In this document: piece after piece, positions 1 to 6,245 of the stretch
Layout: every line of letters begins with the position of its first letter
Position numbering within the stretch: position 1 is the stretch's first letter
Assembly (NCBI GenBank): GCA_016869415.1
Contig: VGEI01000132.1
Location: 1 to 8,931, forward strand
Reading direction: 5' to 3'
Source: Alphaproteobacteria bacterium
Lineage (GTDB): Bacteria; Pseudomonadota; Alphaproteobacteria; CACIAM-22H2
Length of the DNA: 8,931 nt
Notes under the pieces: generated by a model
Told to the model about the DNA's origin: nothing
The model's database searches: none
The model's input: only the letters and a program-made list of their open reading frames with translations
Made by a program: the position numbers and the translations under genes

Positions 1-90
1 GGTACTGATGAGCAACATTGATTCAAGAACGGCAGCATTGTCGTAAGATCGATTCAGATTTTCGCGCCCCCGGATTCGATTGTTGCTCAT
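1..90 (-). CDS. Possible 5' end of an unidentified ORF running off the left edge
   Basis: Reading the minus strand from an ATG at 90, 30 codons stay open to the window edge (begins MSNNRIRGRE). A GGAG lies 11 bases upstream of the ATG, which could serve as a ribosome-binding site. The stretch is AT-richer (about 47% G+C over 1-120) than the rest of the window, and its third codon positions show little G/C bias, unlike the neighbours. That fits foreign or mobile DNA, but equally non-coding DNA. I do not recognise the protein. Too little is visible to assign a function, and it may not be a gene. Confidence 0.22.
   Translation of the reverse strand, partial: MSNNRIRGRENLNRSYDNAAVLESMLLIST
8..90. 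repeat. 10-bp inverted repeat at the AT-rich left edge
   Basis: ATGAGCAACA at 8-17 is the exact reverse complement of TGTTGCTCAT at 81-90. The match extends inward with mismatches. Several GATTC motifs lie between the arms. It could be part of a mobile-element end or an operator; nothing else in the window repeats it. A weak 5-bp stem (AGTTT/AAACT, 107-122) lies between it and the HAD remnant. Confidence 0.35.
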
Positions 91-123
91 TGTGACACGC
101 ACTCCGAGTTTTTCAGCAAACTG

Positions 124-267
124 CTAGAGCGACCGCCCGAGCGTCGCCATGTCGTCGAAGAGGCGCGCCGCGCCGGCGCCGATCAGGTCGCGAGGAGAGG
201 CGCAGGCCGGGAAATGCCCGCCACCGGTGAATGCCCAGACCGTCATGCCGGCAGCAGCCGCGGCCGG
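124..267 (-). pseudogene. C-terminal remnant of a HAD-family hydrolase
   Basis: A minus-strand frame from 267 to a TAG at 124-126 encodes about 47 residues. Key pieces are GMTVWAFTGGGHF, a downstream GAGAARLFDD and a short hydrophobic end. In HAD hydrolases of the phosphoglycolate phosphatase/beta-phosphoglucomutase type, the last 40-50 residues read like this: a strand ending in GFTGGSH, then an Ala/Gly-rich helix, then VFDDM. The nucleophile DxD and the Lys and Asp motifs would lie upstream, but an in-frame stop at 268-270 and the neighbouring regulator's end at 302 leave no room for them. The codons have the strong third-position G/C of a host gene. I infer a deletion that removed the first three-quarters of the gene. 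Family recognition is from memory of the C-terminal pattern. Confidence 0.62.
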
Positions 268-301
268 CTACTGAATCGGCGGCGGAGGTGGGCTGCCCGT
301 C

Positions 302-1375
302 CTATGCCGGGCGGCCGATGCCCCGGTCCCGGGCGATGGCGACAGCCTGCGCCCGGGTGTGCACACCGAGCTTGGCGAAGATGCTCGATACCTGGTTGCG
401 CACCGTCTTCTCGCTCTTGGCCAGCGCCTTGGCGATCTCCGCATTGTCCAGGCCGCGAGCCAGCAGCGACAGCACCTCGCGCTCGCTGGCGGTCAGCCCC
501 GACTCGCCCAGCGTGTCTATGGCGCTGCCGGTGTCGAGGAAGGCGCGGAACTCCTCGACGAAGCGTTCCCAGGCCGGTTCCTGGCGCAGCAGGACATGAT
601 TGCGGCCTTCCAGCGGCACGAAGCGCGAGGAGCGGATGAGCGTCGCCAGCCGCTGTCCTTCCGCAAAGGGTACGCGCTCGTCGAGGCGCGAGTGGAAGAT
701 GAGCGTGGGCACGCGCAGCCGCTCCGCCTCTTGCGTGACGTCGAGCTGGTAGAGGGCCTCGACGATCCTGGCCGCGTTCTCGGCAGGCGCCTAGAGGCGC
801 TCCAGGTCGTTGAACCACTGGTGCTGCTCGCGGGTACCGTCGGGAATGAACTGCGAGGTGAAGACCTGGCGGAAGGCCGGGTTTTCGCGGCCCCAGCCAA
901 GGCGGATGAGCTTGAGCAGGGTTTCCGCCTCGTCGCGCTGCTCAGCCGTGACCGCGCGGCGCATCACCCCCCGTCCGTAGGCGCCCACCAGGATGAGGTG
1001 CGACACCCGGTCCGGGTGTCGGGCGGCGTAGGCGACGGCGATCGCCCCGCCTTGCGACATGCCGAACAGCGCGAAACGCTTCAGGCCGGTGGCCTCGACC
1101 ACTGCCTCGAGATCCTCGACGCAGGCGGCGATATCGAATAAGGGCAGAGAGCGGTCGGAGAGGCCACAGCCGCGCTGGTCGTAGCGGATCAACGTGTGCG
1201 CGCGTGACAGCTCTTCCAGCCAGTGGGTCCAGACCGGGCTCTGCGCGTCGTGCTCAACATGGCTCAGCCAGTGCGCGGCACGCAGGAGCGGCGGCCCGCT
1301 GCCCATGGTGGCCATGGCGATGCTGGAGCCGTCACACGATTGGCAGAAGCGAATCTGCTGTCGGAGTTTGGCCAC
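302..1375 (-). pseudogene. Alpha/beta hydrolase - LuxR-type HTH regulator, interrupted by an amber codon
   Basis: Two minus-strand segments in the same frame are separated only by a TAG at 793-791. The first (about 194 codons) is an alpha/beta hydrolase domain: RYDQRGCGLSD, then the nucleophile elbow FGMSQGG. The second carries the rest of that domain (Asp in HSRLDERVPF, His in GRNHVLL) and a C-terminal LuxR-type helix-turn-helix (LTASEREVLSLLARGL, then KTVRNQVSSIFAKLGV). Together they make one collinear protein of about 357 residues, the usual hydrolase-HTH layout. Sequence across the break reads WFNDLERL-stop-APAENAAR without loss of frame, so a single substitution is the simplest cause; relatives as I remember them tend to have Ser there (TCG to TAG). 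I chose GTG at 1375, close to the conserved QQIRFC start with GAGAG upstream; ATG at 1444 is the alternative. No good restart precedes the HTH, so the DNA-binding half is probably not made unless the stop is read through or is a sequencing error. Confidence 0.8.
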
Positions 1376-1479
1376 TGGCTCTCGCTGAACGTCTGCGCCG
1401 CCAAAGTGGCACGAGTCCGGAGAAATAACGAGGCCGAGATGCATGCCGAGTGTCGCTGGCCTTGGTCGGGCGCTCCTTG

Positions 1480-1503
1480 TATAGATTCGTGGGCAGGGGG
1501 AGC
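1480..1503 (+). promoter_or_regulatory. Candidate -10 element and ribosome-binding site of the channel gene
   Basis: TATAGA at 1480-1485 resembles a -10 box, but I see no convincing -35 at the right distance. An AGGGGGAG run at 1496-1503 lies 3 bases before ATG 1507 and decides the start of the channel gene over the in-frame ATG at 1450, which has no comparable site. The 131-bp gap to the divergent regulator must hold both promoters; nothing else was recognised in it. Confidence 0.35.
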
Positions 1504-1506
1504 GGC

Positions 1507-2685
1507 ATGACACTGCGCCAACGCGTCTACGCGGTTCTCGACAGCGAGAGATTGAGCCCGGCGGCTCGTCGCCTGCGAGCCGCGGAGATCATCGCGATTC
1601 TGGCAGGTTTGACATCCGTCGCCGCCGGGACGATCGACGGCCTGGCCACAGGCGCGCGGGCCTTGGCCGCGGGCGCCACCGGCGTCGTGGCGACGCTTTT
1701 CTTGGTCGAATATTTGATCCGGCTTTGGGTAGCGCCTGAGGCACCCCATCACAGCGACGTTTCCGACACGCGGGCGCGTCTACGCTGGGCCCGCAGCGGC
1801 GAGGGCATCGTCGACCTCCTTGCGGTTATCCCGGTCATTGCGGTGGCGTCGGGGGGGCCAAGCTCGGCGCCCGATTCGGCCTCGATGTTCGTGCTCCTCT
1901 GGGTGCTCAAGCTCGCCGCTCACGCGCCGGGAGTCGAGCTGATCATACGCGTCGTCTATAACGAGCGACGCGCCCTGGGAGCCGTGTTGGTGTTGTTCAT
2001 CATCGCGCTGCTCAGCGCGGCGACGCTGCTTCATCTGGCTGAGGAAGCCGGCCAACCCGACGAGTACGGCAGCATTCCGGCCTCCCTGTGGTGGGCGATC
2101 GTCACGCTGACCACCACCGGCTACGGCGATGTGGTGCCCAAGACCGTGTTCGGCCGCACGGTCGCGGGCGGGGTCATGGTCTGCGGCGTCGCGGTGCTGG
2201 CCTTGCTCGCCGGTATCCTGGCGACGGGCTTCGCCGAGGAGGTCAAGCGGCGCGAGTTCGTGCGCATTTGGGAGCTGGTGGCGCGCGTCCCTTTCTTCGC
2301 CGAGGTTGGGGCCGTTGCCATCTCCGACATCGTAGGGCGGCTGCGCTCCCGCAACTACCCGAGCGGCGCGATGATCCTGCGCCGCGGCACGCCAGGTGAC
2401 GCCATGTACTTCATCGTCTCGGGCGAGGTCGAGGTGCGCGTCGGCGCGCAGCCGGTCTATCTGCGCGACGGCGCCTTCTTCGGCGAGATGGCGCTGCTTG
2501 ACCGCCGCCCGCGCTCAGCTGACGTCGTGGCGGTCAGCGCCTGTACGCTGCTGATCCTGAACGTCGCCGAGTTCTACCAGATCGCCGGCCAGCAGCCGGC
2601 GCTGGTGCAGGCGATCGAGGCTGAGGCCAAGCGCCGCCACGCCGACAACCGGACGCGCTCGGCGCCGCCGGTGGTCGACGACTAG
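1507..2685 (+). CDS. Cyclic-nucleotide-gated K+ channel (MlotiK1-like)
   Basis: A 392-residue inner-membrane channel. Hydrophobic segments S1-S4 lie at about 26-152, with the S2 motif LVEYLIRLW (66-74) and the S3 motif IVDLLAVIPV (101-110). S5 is near 156-178. The pore helix and K+ selectivity filter TTTGYGD end at residue 208, and S6 spans about 216-242. A cytoplasmic cyclic-nucleotide-binding domain covers about 262-372. Its phosphate-binding cassette, FFGEMALLDRRPRSADV (324-340), includes the Arg336 and Ser337 that contact the cyclic phosphate in this family. The layout matches the Mesorhizobium channel MlotiK1 (355 residues). The S4 stretch (LLWVLKLAAHAPGVELIIRV) has few regular basic residues, so I infer gating by cAMP rather than voltage. 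The gene diverges from the broken hydrolase-LuxR gene and shares its CTAG with the stop of the convergent dehydrogenase gene. Confidence 0.9.
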   Translation: MTLRQRVYAVLDSERLSPAARRLRAAEIIAILAGLTSVAAGTIDGLATGARALAAGATGVVATLFLVEYLIRLWVAPEAPHHSDVSDTRARLRWARSGEGIVDLLAVIPVIAVASGGPSSAPDSASMFVLLWVLKLAAHAPGVELIIRVVYNERRALGAVLVLFIIALLSAATLLHLAEEAGQPDEYGSIPASLWWAIVTLTTTGYGDVVPKTVFGRTVAGGVMVCGVAVLALLAGILATGFAEEVKRREFVRIWELVARVPFFAEVGAVAISDIVGRLRSRNYPSGAMILRRGTPGDAMYFIVSGEVEVRVGAQPVYLRDGAFFGEMALLDRRPRSADVVAVSACTLLILNVAEFYQIAGQQPALVQAIEAEAKRRHADNRTRSAPPVVDD

Positions 2686-3551
2686 CGGGTGGGAACCGGC
2701 TTCTCGCCGGCGTAGTCGTAGAAGCCGCGCTTGGTCTTGCGGCCGAGCCAGCCGGCCTCGACATACTTCACCAGCAGCGGGCAGGGCCGGTACTTGGAAT
2801 CGGCGAGGCCGTCGTAGAGCACGTGCATGACCGCGAGGCAGGTGTCGAGGCCGATGAAATCGGCGAGCTCGAGCGGACCCATCGGGTGGTTGGCACCAAG
2901 CTTCATCGCCGTGTCGATGGACTCGACGTTACCCACACCCTCGTAGAGCGTGTAGACCGACTCGTTGATCATCGGCAGCAGGATGCGGTTGACGATGAAG
3001 GCCGGGAAATCCTCGGCCACGGCCGCCGTTTTTCCCAGCTTCGCCGTCAGCGCCTTGATGATTTCGAATGTTTTGTCGTCTGTGACTATTCCCCGAATGA
3101 TTTCAACCAACTGCATCAAGGGCACGGGGTTCATAAAGTGCATGCCGATGAATTTCGCCGGCCGGTCGGTGGTGGCAGCGAGGCGGGTGATGGAGATCGA
3201 GGAGGTGTTGGAGGCGATCAGCGCCTCGGGCTTGAGCACAGGGCAGAGCTTCTTGAAGACCTCGCGCTTCACCGCCTCGTTCTCGGTCGCCGCTTCGATC
3301 ACTAGGTCGCAATCCCCGAAACTAGCGTAGTCGGCGCTGGTCGAGATGCGCTTGAGCGCTGCCGCCTTGTCCTCGGCCTTGACCTTGCCGCGCTGTACCT
3401 GACGCTCGATATTCTTGTCGATGCCGGCGACGGCCTTGGGCAGCGCCTCGGCGTTGGCGTCGAGTAGGCGAACGTCGAGGCCGGCCAGCGCGCAGACATG
3501 GGCAATACCGCTGCCCATCTGCCCCGCACCGATAATGCCGATGGTTTTCAT
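2682..3551 (-). CDS. hbdA: 3-hydroxybutyryl-CoA dehydrogenase
   Basis: A 289-residue cytoplasmic enzyme that interconverts (S)-3-hydroxybutyryl-CoA and acetoacetyl-CoA with NAD(P)(H), in short-chain beta-oxidation, butanoate or polyhydroxyalkanoate-linked metabolism. The N-terminal Rossmann motif is IIGAGQMGSG (GxGxxG at residues 8-13). The catalytic His138 lies in GMHFMNPVP, with its partner Glu150. The C-terminal domain has NHPMGPLELADFIGLD (221-236) and ends in GFYDY. Length and motifs are those of the single-domain short-chain family, so the enzyme looks intact. GAGGAG about ten bases before ATG 3551 supports the start. It is the last gene of the etfB-etfA operon, 13 bp after etfA, and such linkage couples acyl-CoA oxidation to ETF. 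The symbol follows common usage for this operon; paaH-like paralogues cannot be excluded. Confidence 0.93.
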   Translation of the reverse strand: MKTIGIIGAGQMGSGIAHVCALAGLDVRLLDANAEALPKAVAGIDKNIERQVQRGKVKAEDKAAALKRISTSADYASFGDCDLVIEAATENEAVKREVFKKLCPVLKPEALIASNTSSISITRLAATTDRPAKFIGMHFMNPVPLMQLVEIIRGIVTDDKTFEIIKALTAKLGKTAAVAEDFPAFIVNRILLPMINESVYTLYEGVGNVESIDTAMKLGANHPMGPLELADFIGLDTCLAVMHVLYDGLADSKYRPCPLLVKYVEAGWLGRKTKRGFYDYAGEKPVPTR

Positions 3552-3564
3552 ACAGCGTTTCTCC

Positions 3565-4506
3565 TCAGCCCTTCTTCAGGGCCTCCGTCAGTTCGGGAAC
3601 GAGCTTGAACAGGTCGCCGACGAGGCCGTAGTCGGCAACCTGGAAGATCGGCGCCTCCTCGTCCTTGTTGATCGCGACGATCACTTTCGAATCCTTCATG
3701 CCGGCGAGGTGCTGAATCGCCCCAGAGATGCCCACCGCGACGTAGAGCTGCGGCGCCACGATCTTGCCTGTCTGGCCGACCTGGTAGTCGTTAGGCACGA
3801 AGCCGGCATCGACGGCAGCCCGCGAGGCGCCCACCGCAGCCCCCAGCTTGTCGGCCAGCGCCTCGAGCAGCTTGAAATTCTCGCCCGAGCCCATGCCCCG
3901 GCCGCCCGAGACGATGATCTTGGCGCTGGTCAGCTCCGGCCGCTCCGACTTCGACAGCTCCTGGCGCAGGAATTTCGACCTGCCGGCATCGCTGCCGCTC
4001 TCGGCTGCGCTCTCGACCGCAGCATTGCCGCCGCTCTTGGCCGCCGCCGGAAACGCCGTGCCGCGCACCGTGATCACCTTGATCCTGTCCGCCGACTGCA
4101 CGGTGGCCAGCGCGTTGCCGGCGTAGATTGGCCGCACGAAGGTGTCGGGCGATTCCACCGCGACGATGTCGGAGATCTGAGCCACGTCGAGCAGGGCGGC
4201 CACGCGCGGCATCAGGTTCTTGGCGAAGCTGGTGGTCGAGCCCAAGACATGGCTGTAGCCGCTCGCCAGCTTCGCCACCAGGGGTGCAAGATTCTCGGCA
4301 AGTCCATGCTCGTTGGCCGGGCTGTCGGCGAGCAGCACCTTCGAGACGCCGGCGATCTTCGCCGCCGCCACGGCCGCCGCCTTGCAATCCTTGCCGGCGA
4401 CCAGCACGGCGATGCCGCCGCCGGCTTTCTGCGCGGCCGTGACGACCGGCAGTGTGGCCGGCTTGATCGACTGGTTGTCGTGATCGGCGACGACGAGGAT
4501 GGCCAT
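3565..4506 (-). CDS. etfA: Electron transfer flavoprotein, alpha subunit
   Basis: A 313-residue subunit that binds FAD and, with EtfB, carries electrons from acyl-CoA dehydrogenases to ETF-ubiquinone oxidoreductase. The N-terminal domain (about 1-185) starts MAILVVADHD. The C-terminal FAD domain shows the family motifs in order: VGASRAAVDAGF (225-236), QVGQTGKIVAPQLY (242-255), GISGAIQHLAGM (259-270), and NKDEEAPIFQVADYGLVGDL (280-299). The length is normal and no key motif is missing. The ATG at 4506 is one base from the etfB stop, so the two subunits are probably translationally coupled; AAGGTG inside the etfB end serves as ribosome-binding site. This is the housekeeping ETF type rather than the FixAB nitrogen-fixation type, judged by the dehydrogenase neighbour and not by phylogeny. 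Confidence 0.96.
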   Translation of the reverse strand: MAILVVADHDNQSIKPATLPVVTAAQKAGGGIAVLVAGKDCKAAAVAAAKIAGVSKVLLADSPANEHGLAENLAPLVAKLASGYSHVLGSTTSFAKNLMPRVAALLDVAQISDIVAVESPDTFVRPIYAGNALATVQSADRIKVITVRGTAFPAAAKSGGNAAVESAAESGSDAGRSKFLRQELSKSERPELTSAKIIVSGGRGMGSGENFKLLEALADKLGAAVGASRAAVDAGFVPNDYQVGQTGKIVAPQLYVAVGISGAIQHLAGMKDSKVIVAINKDEEAPIFQVADYGLVGDLFKLVPELTEALKKG

Positions 4507-4507
4507 C

Positions 4508-5257
4508 TCAGATCACCTTGGCTTCGTTCTTGAGTTTGTCGACCAGGGTGGCGACATCCGGCAGCTTGGCGCCGCCCGACCGCCTGCTCGGCTCCACGAC
4601 CTTGAGCGTCTTGAGCCGCGGCGCCGGGTCAACGCCAAGCGCCTCGGGGGTCAGTGTCTCGATCGGCTTCTTCTTGGCCTTCATGATGTTGGGCAGGCTG
4701 GCATAGCGCGGCTCGTTGAGCCGCAGATCGGTGGTGATGATCGCCGGCAGGGTGAGCTGGATCGTCTCCAGCCCGCCGTCGACCTCGCGCGTCACTTCCG
4801 CGTTCTCGCCCGAAGGTGCGAGCTTGGAGGCGAAGGTGCCCTGCGACCAGCCGAGCAACGCTGCGAGCATCTGGCCAGTCTGGTTGCAGTCATCGTCGAT
4901 TGCCTGCTTGCCGAGGATGACCAGCTTCGGCTGCTCCTTGTCGACGATCGCCTTGAGCAGCTTGGCGACGGCCAGCGGCTGCAGCTCGGCGTCGGTCAGC
5001 ACCAGGATGCCGCGGTCGGCACCCATGGCAAGGGCGGTGCGGATCGTCTCCTGGCATTGCTGCGGGCCGATCGACACGGCGACGATCTCCGTAGCCGCGC
5101 CCTTCTCCTTGAGGCGAATCGCCTCCTCGACGGCGATCTCGTCGAACGGGTTCATCGACATCTTGACGTTGGCCGTCTCGATGCCGCTGCCGTCCGCCTT
5201 GACCCTGACCTTGACGTTATAATCGACGACGCGCTTGACCGCGACCAGGATCTTCAT
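4508..5257 (-). CDS. etfB: Electron transfer flavoprotein, beta subunit
   Basis: A 249-residue subunit forming the ETF heterodimer with the alpha subunit; in known ETFs it binds AMP and docks the partner dehydrogenase. It begins MKILVAVKRVVDYNVKVRVK, the standard start. SMNPFDEIAVEEAIRLKEKG (34-53) follows, then the nucleotide-binding stretch LGKQAIDDDCNQTGQML (115-131), and the ETF-beta signature NEPRYASLPNIMKAKKKPIE (181-200), which includes the recognition loop. The frame is open upstream to 5374, but ATG 5257 has AGAGGG just before it and the conserved N-terminus, so the longer form is rejected. It is the first gene of the operon; its promoter should lie in 5258-5421. Confidence 0.96.
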   Translation of the reverse strand: MKILVAVKRVVDYNVKVRVKADGSGIETANVKMSMNPFDEIAVEEAIRLKEKGAATEIVAVSIGPQQCQETIRTALAMGADRGILVLTDAELQPLAVAKLLKAIVDKEQPKLVILGKQAIDDDCNQTGQMLAALLGWSQGTFASKLAPSGENAEVTREVDGGLETIQLTLPAIITTDLRLNEPRYASLPNIMKAKKKPIETLTPEALGVDPAPRLKTLKVVEPSRRSGGAKLPDVATLVDKLKNEAKVI

Positions 5258-5319
5258 CCAACCCTCTATCAACATTGCTAACGCTGCGTCGCTTGCCGCT
5301 CGAACAGGCGTCGGATGCC

Positions 5320-5336
5320 GCGTTTTTAGGCGTTTT
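5320..5336. repeat. GCGTTTT direct repeat one helical turn apart upstream of etfB
   Basis: GCGTTTT occurs at 5320-5326 and again at 5330-5336, a 10-bp period, about 65 bp before the etfB start. The 164-bp gap 5258-5421 is otherwise GC-rich without a clear -35/-10 pair. The repeat could be a regulator half-site pair on one face of the helix, or chance. No known regulator is assigned. Confidence 0.25.
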
Positions 5337-5350
5337 CGCAGTGCAACATA

Positions 5351-5365
5351 GGGCCCGGCCGGCCC
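5351..5365. repeat. GC-rich inverted repeat between etfB and the DUF4396 gene
   Basis: GGGCC (5351-5355) and GGCCC (5361-5365) flank a 5-base loop. With the stem at 5398-5411 it lies in the only gap between the copper pair and the etf operon. It may help stop read-through into etfB, but no T-run follows. Confidence 0.2.
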
Positions 5366-5397
5366 CCGAGTCAACGCGACGGCACGTTAACCAAGTA

Positions 5398-5411
5398 CCC
5401 GTTGGAACGGG
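5398..5411 (-). terminator. Possible terminator hairpin after the DUF4396 gene
   Basis: On the minus strand CCCGT-TCCA-ACGGG forms a 5-bp stem with a 4-base loop, 10 bases after the DUF4396 stop at 5422. No T-tract follows, so it is a weak intrinsic terminator at best; a Rho-dependent end is equally possible. Confidence 0.28.
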
Positions 5412-5421
5412 CCGGGCCGGT

Positions 5422-5943
5422 TCAATGTCGGTGATGTGCGTGCACCACGGCATGCCCCATGTTGCGGGCAATCAGGTACCGGTTGACTGGAAACGCCGCA
5501 ACCGCGGCAATGGCAAGAGCCAGAGTCAGGCTGCCCCAGAACAGCGGGCTGGCCAGGCCGGCGTCCATGGCGCCGGGGATGCCTAGCATCACCGCGTTGT
5601 CGACGAGCTCCATAATGGTGATTGAGGCGGTGTCTGCGGCGAACGCAAGGCTGAGCACCTGGCTGAGCGGCAGACCGGCGCGGAGCAGCGGTTGCATGGT
5701 GAGGGCGTAGCCGAAAAGGAACGCGAGTACCACCGCCAGGGCCACGGTTTCCCAGTTGCCCCAGCCGAGGGCGGTACCGATCACCATGCCCAGCACCTCG
5801 CCGATGGCGCAGCCGGTCAGACAGTGTAGCGTCGCCTGCCACGCTGTGCGGTTGAGAGAAGGCGCATTGCCGGCGCCATGACCATGGTTATGGTCGTGGC
5901 CATGCGCATGCCCGGGACGATGGTTGCTCTGGGAGATGTCCAT
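5422..5943 (-). CDS. His-rich DUF4396 membrane protein
   Basis: A 173-residue predicted inner-membrane protein. Residues 1-25 form a soluble tail with seven histidines in alternation (H8, H12, H14, H16, H18, H20, H22), a likely metal-binding or metal-buffering arm. Three to four hydrophobic segments follow (about 40-62, 65-85, 93-120, 132-153). Conserved-looking polar motifs sit in them: HCLTGCAIGE (40-49) and MELVDN (111-116). The C-terminus NRYLIARNMGHAVVHAHHRH is again His-rich. I recognise the DUF4396 family, whose function is not known to me. ATG 5943 has TAGGAG upstream, and that TAG is also the stop of the CopZ-like gene, so the two are tightly linked. Context and histidines suggest copper transport or copper insertion; this is inference. 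Confidence 0.85.
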   Translation of the reverse strand: MDISQSNHRPGHAHGHDHNHGHGAGNAPSLNRTAWQATLHCLTGCAIGEVLGMVIGTALGWGNWETVALAVVLAFLFGYALTMQPLLRAGLPLSQVLSLAFAADTASITIMELVDNAVMLGIPGAMDAGLASPLFWGSLTLALAIAAVAAFPVNRYLIARNMGHAVVHAHHRH

Positions 5944-5953
5944 GATAGCGCTC

Positions 5954-6151
5954 CTAACGGCCGGGCTGATCGGCCGCGTATCCCACCGCCTGGATGGCGG
6001 CGATGACCCGGCCTGCATCGTGCGGGCCGCGCACGTCCACAGTCCCGCTCTTGAGATCGACCTTGACCGGCGCGGCGGGTGCTGACTGCTGAACGGCCCT
6101 GGTTACGGTTCCGGCGCAGTGGCCGCATGTCATCCCAGTCACTTTGAACAT
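5954..6151 (-). CDS. copZ: CopZ-like copper chaperone (HMA domain)
   Basis: A 65-residue cytoplasmic heavy-metal-associated domain protein with the ferredoxin-like pattern MFKVTGMTCGHCAGTV. Cys9 and Cys12 of GMTCGHC are the Cu(I) ligands in this family, and the end GYAADQPGR matches the usual final loop. It would bind Cu(I) and pass it to a membrane or storage partner. The frame is open to 6247, but ATG 6151 has AGAGGAG upstream and starts exactly at the domain, so I reject the extension. It is the first gene of a pair with the DUF4396 gene, whose ribosome-binding site overlaps this stop, and it diverges from the cueR unit. A mercuric-type MerP role is less likely because there is no signal peptide. 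Confidence 0.9.
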   Translation of the reverse strand: MFKVTGMTCGHCAGTVTRAVQQSAPAAPVKVDLKSGTVDVRGPHDAGRVIAAIQAVGYAADQPGR

Positions 6152-6176
6152 CGTTTTCGCTCCTCTTTGCTCCGAA

Positions 6177-6204
6177 CATGGGAAGAGGGATGGGGTTTCC
6201 CATG
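6177..6204. repeat. 8-bp perfect inverted repeat in the copZ leader
   Basis: CATGGGAA (6177-6184) and TTCCCATG (6197-6204) flank 12 bases. It lies 26 bp before the copZ start and its right arm overlaps the CueR-like operator. It could form an RNA hairpin in the copZ leader or be a second protein-binding dyad. Confidence 0.45.
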
Positions 6205-6221
6205 ATGGCAGGGTTGATGCT
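6191..6221 (+). promoter_or_regulatory. Candidate CueR operator/promoter with a 19-bp spacer
   Basis: The core TTCCCATGATGGCAGGGTT (6197-6215) resembles known CueR/HmrR operators (TTCC, 6-7 bases, GGCA/GGAA, GGTT). It is exactly 19 bases long, the unusual spacer MerR-type activators need. A -10-like GATGCT follows at 6216-6221, while the -35 (TGGGGT, 6191-6196) is poor. On this geometry transcription would start near 6228, just before the small ORF's ribosome-binding site, and run into cueR. The opposite orientation gives no acceptable boxes, so how copZ is driven is unclear. Confidence 0.4.
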
Positions 6222-6245
6222 GCCGCTCCAACATAGGAGAAGGCC

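Noticed and set aside
243..818. 191-codon minus-strand ORF
   Set aside because: It overlaps the LuxR-type HTH and HAD remnant in another frame and is an Arg/Ala-rich shadow without domain motifs.
359..1141. 260-codon plus-strand ORF
   Set aside because: It is antisense to the hydrolase-LuxR gene and low in recognisable structure; long shadow frames are expected in high-G+C DNA.
3415..4533. 372-codon plus-strand ORF
   Set aside because: It runs antisense through hbdA and all of etfA, both confidently identified; it has no domain motif.
4499..5281. 260-codon plus-strand ORF
   Set aside because: Antisense shadow of etfB.
5341..5346. TTGCAC on the minus strand as a -35 of etfB
   Set aside because: No acceptable -10 box at 16-18 bases spacing.
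5258..5374. N-terminal extension of EtfB
   Set aside because: EtfB proteins start MKILV; ATG 5257 has its own ribosome-binding site and the extra 39 residues match nothing in the family.
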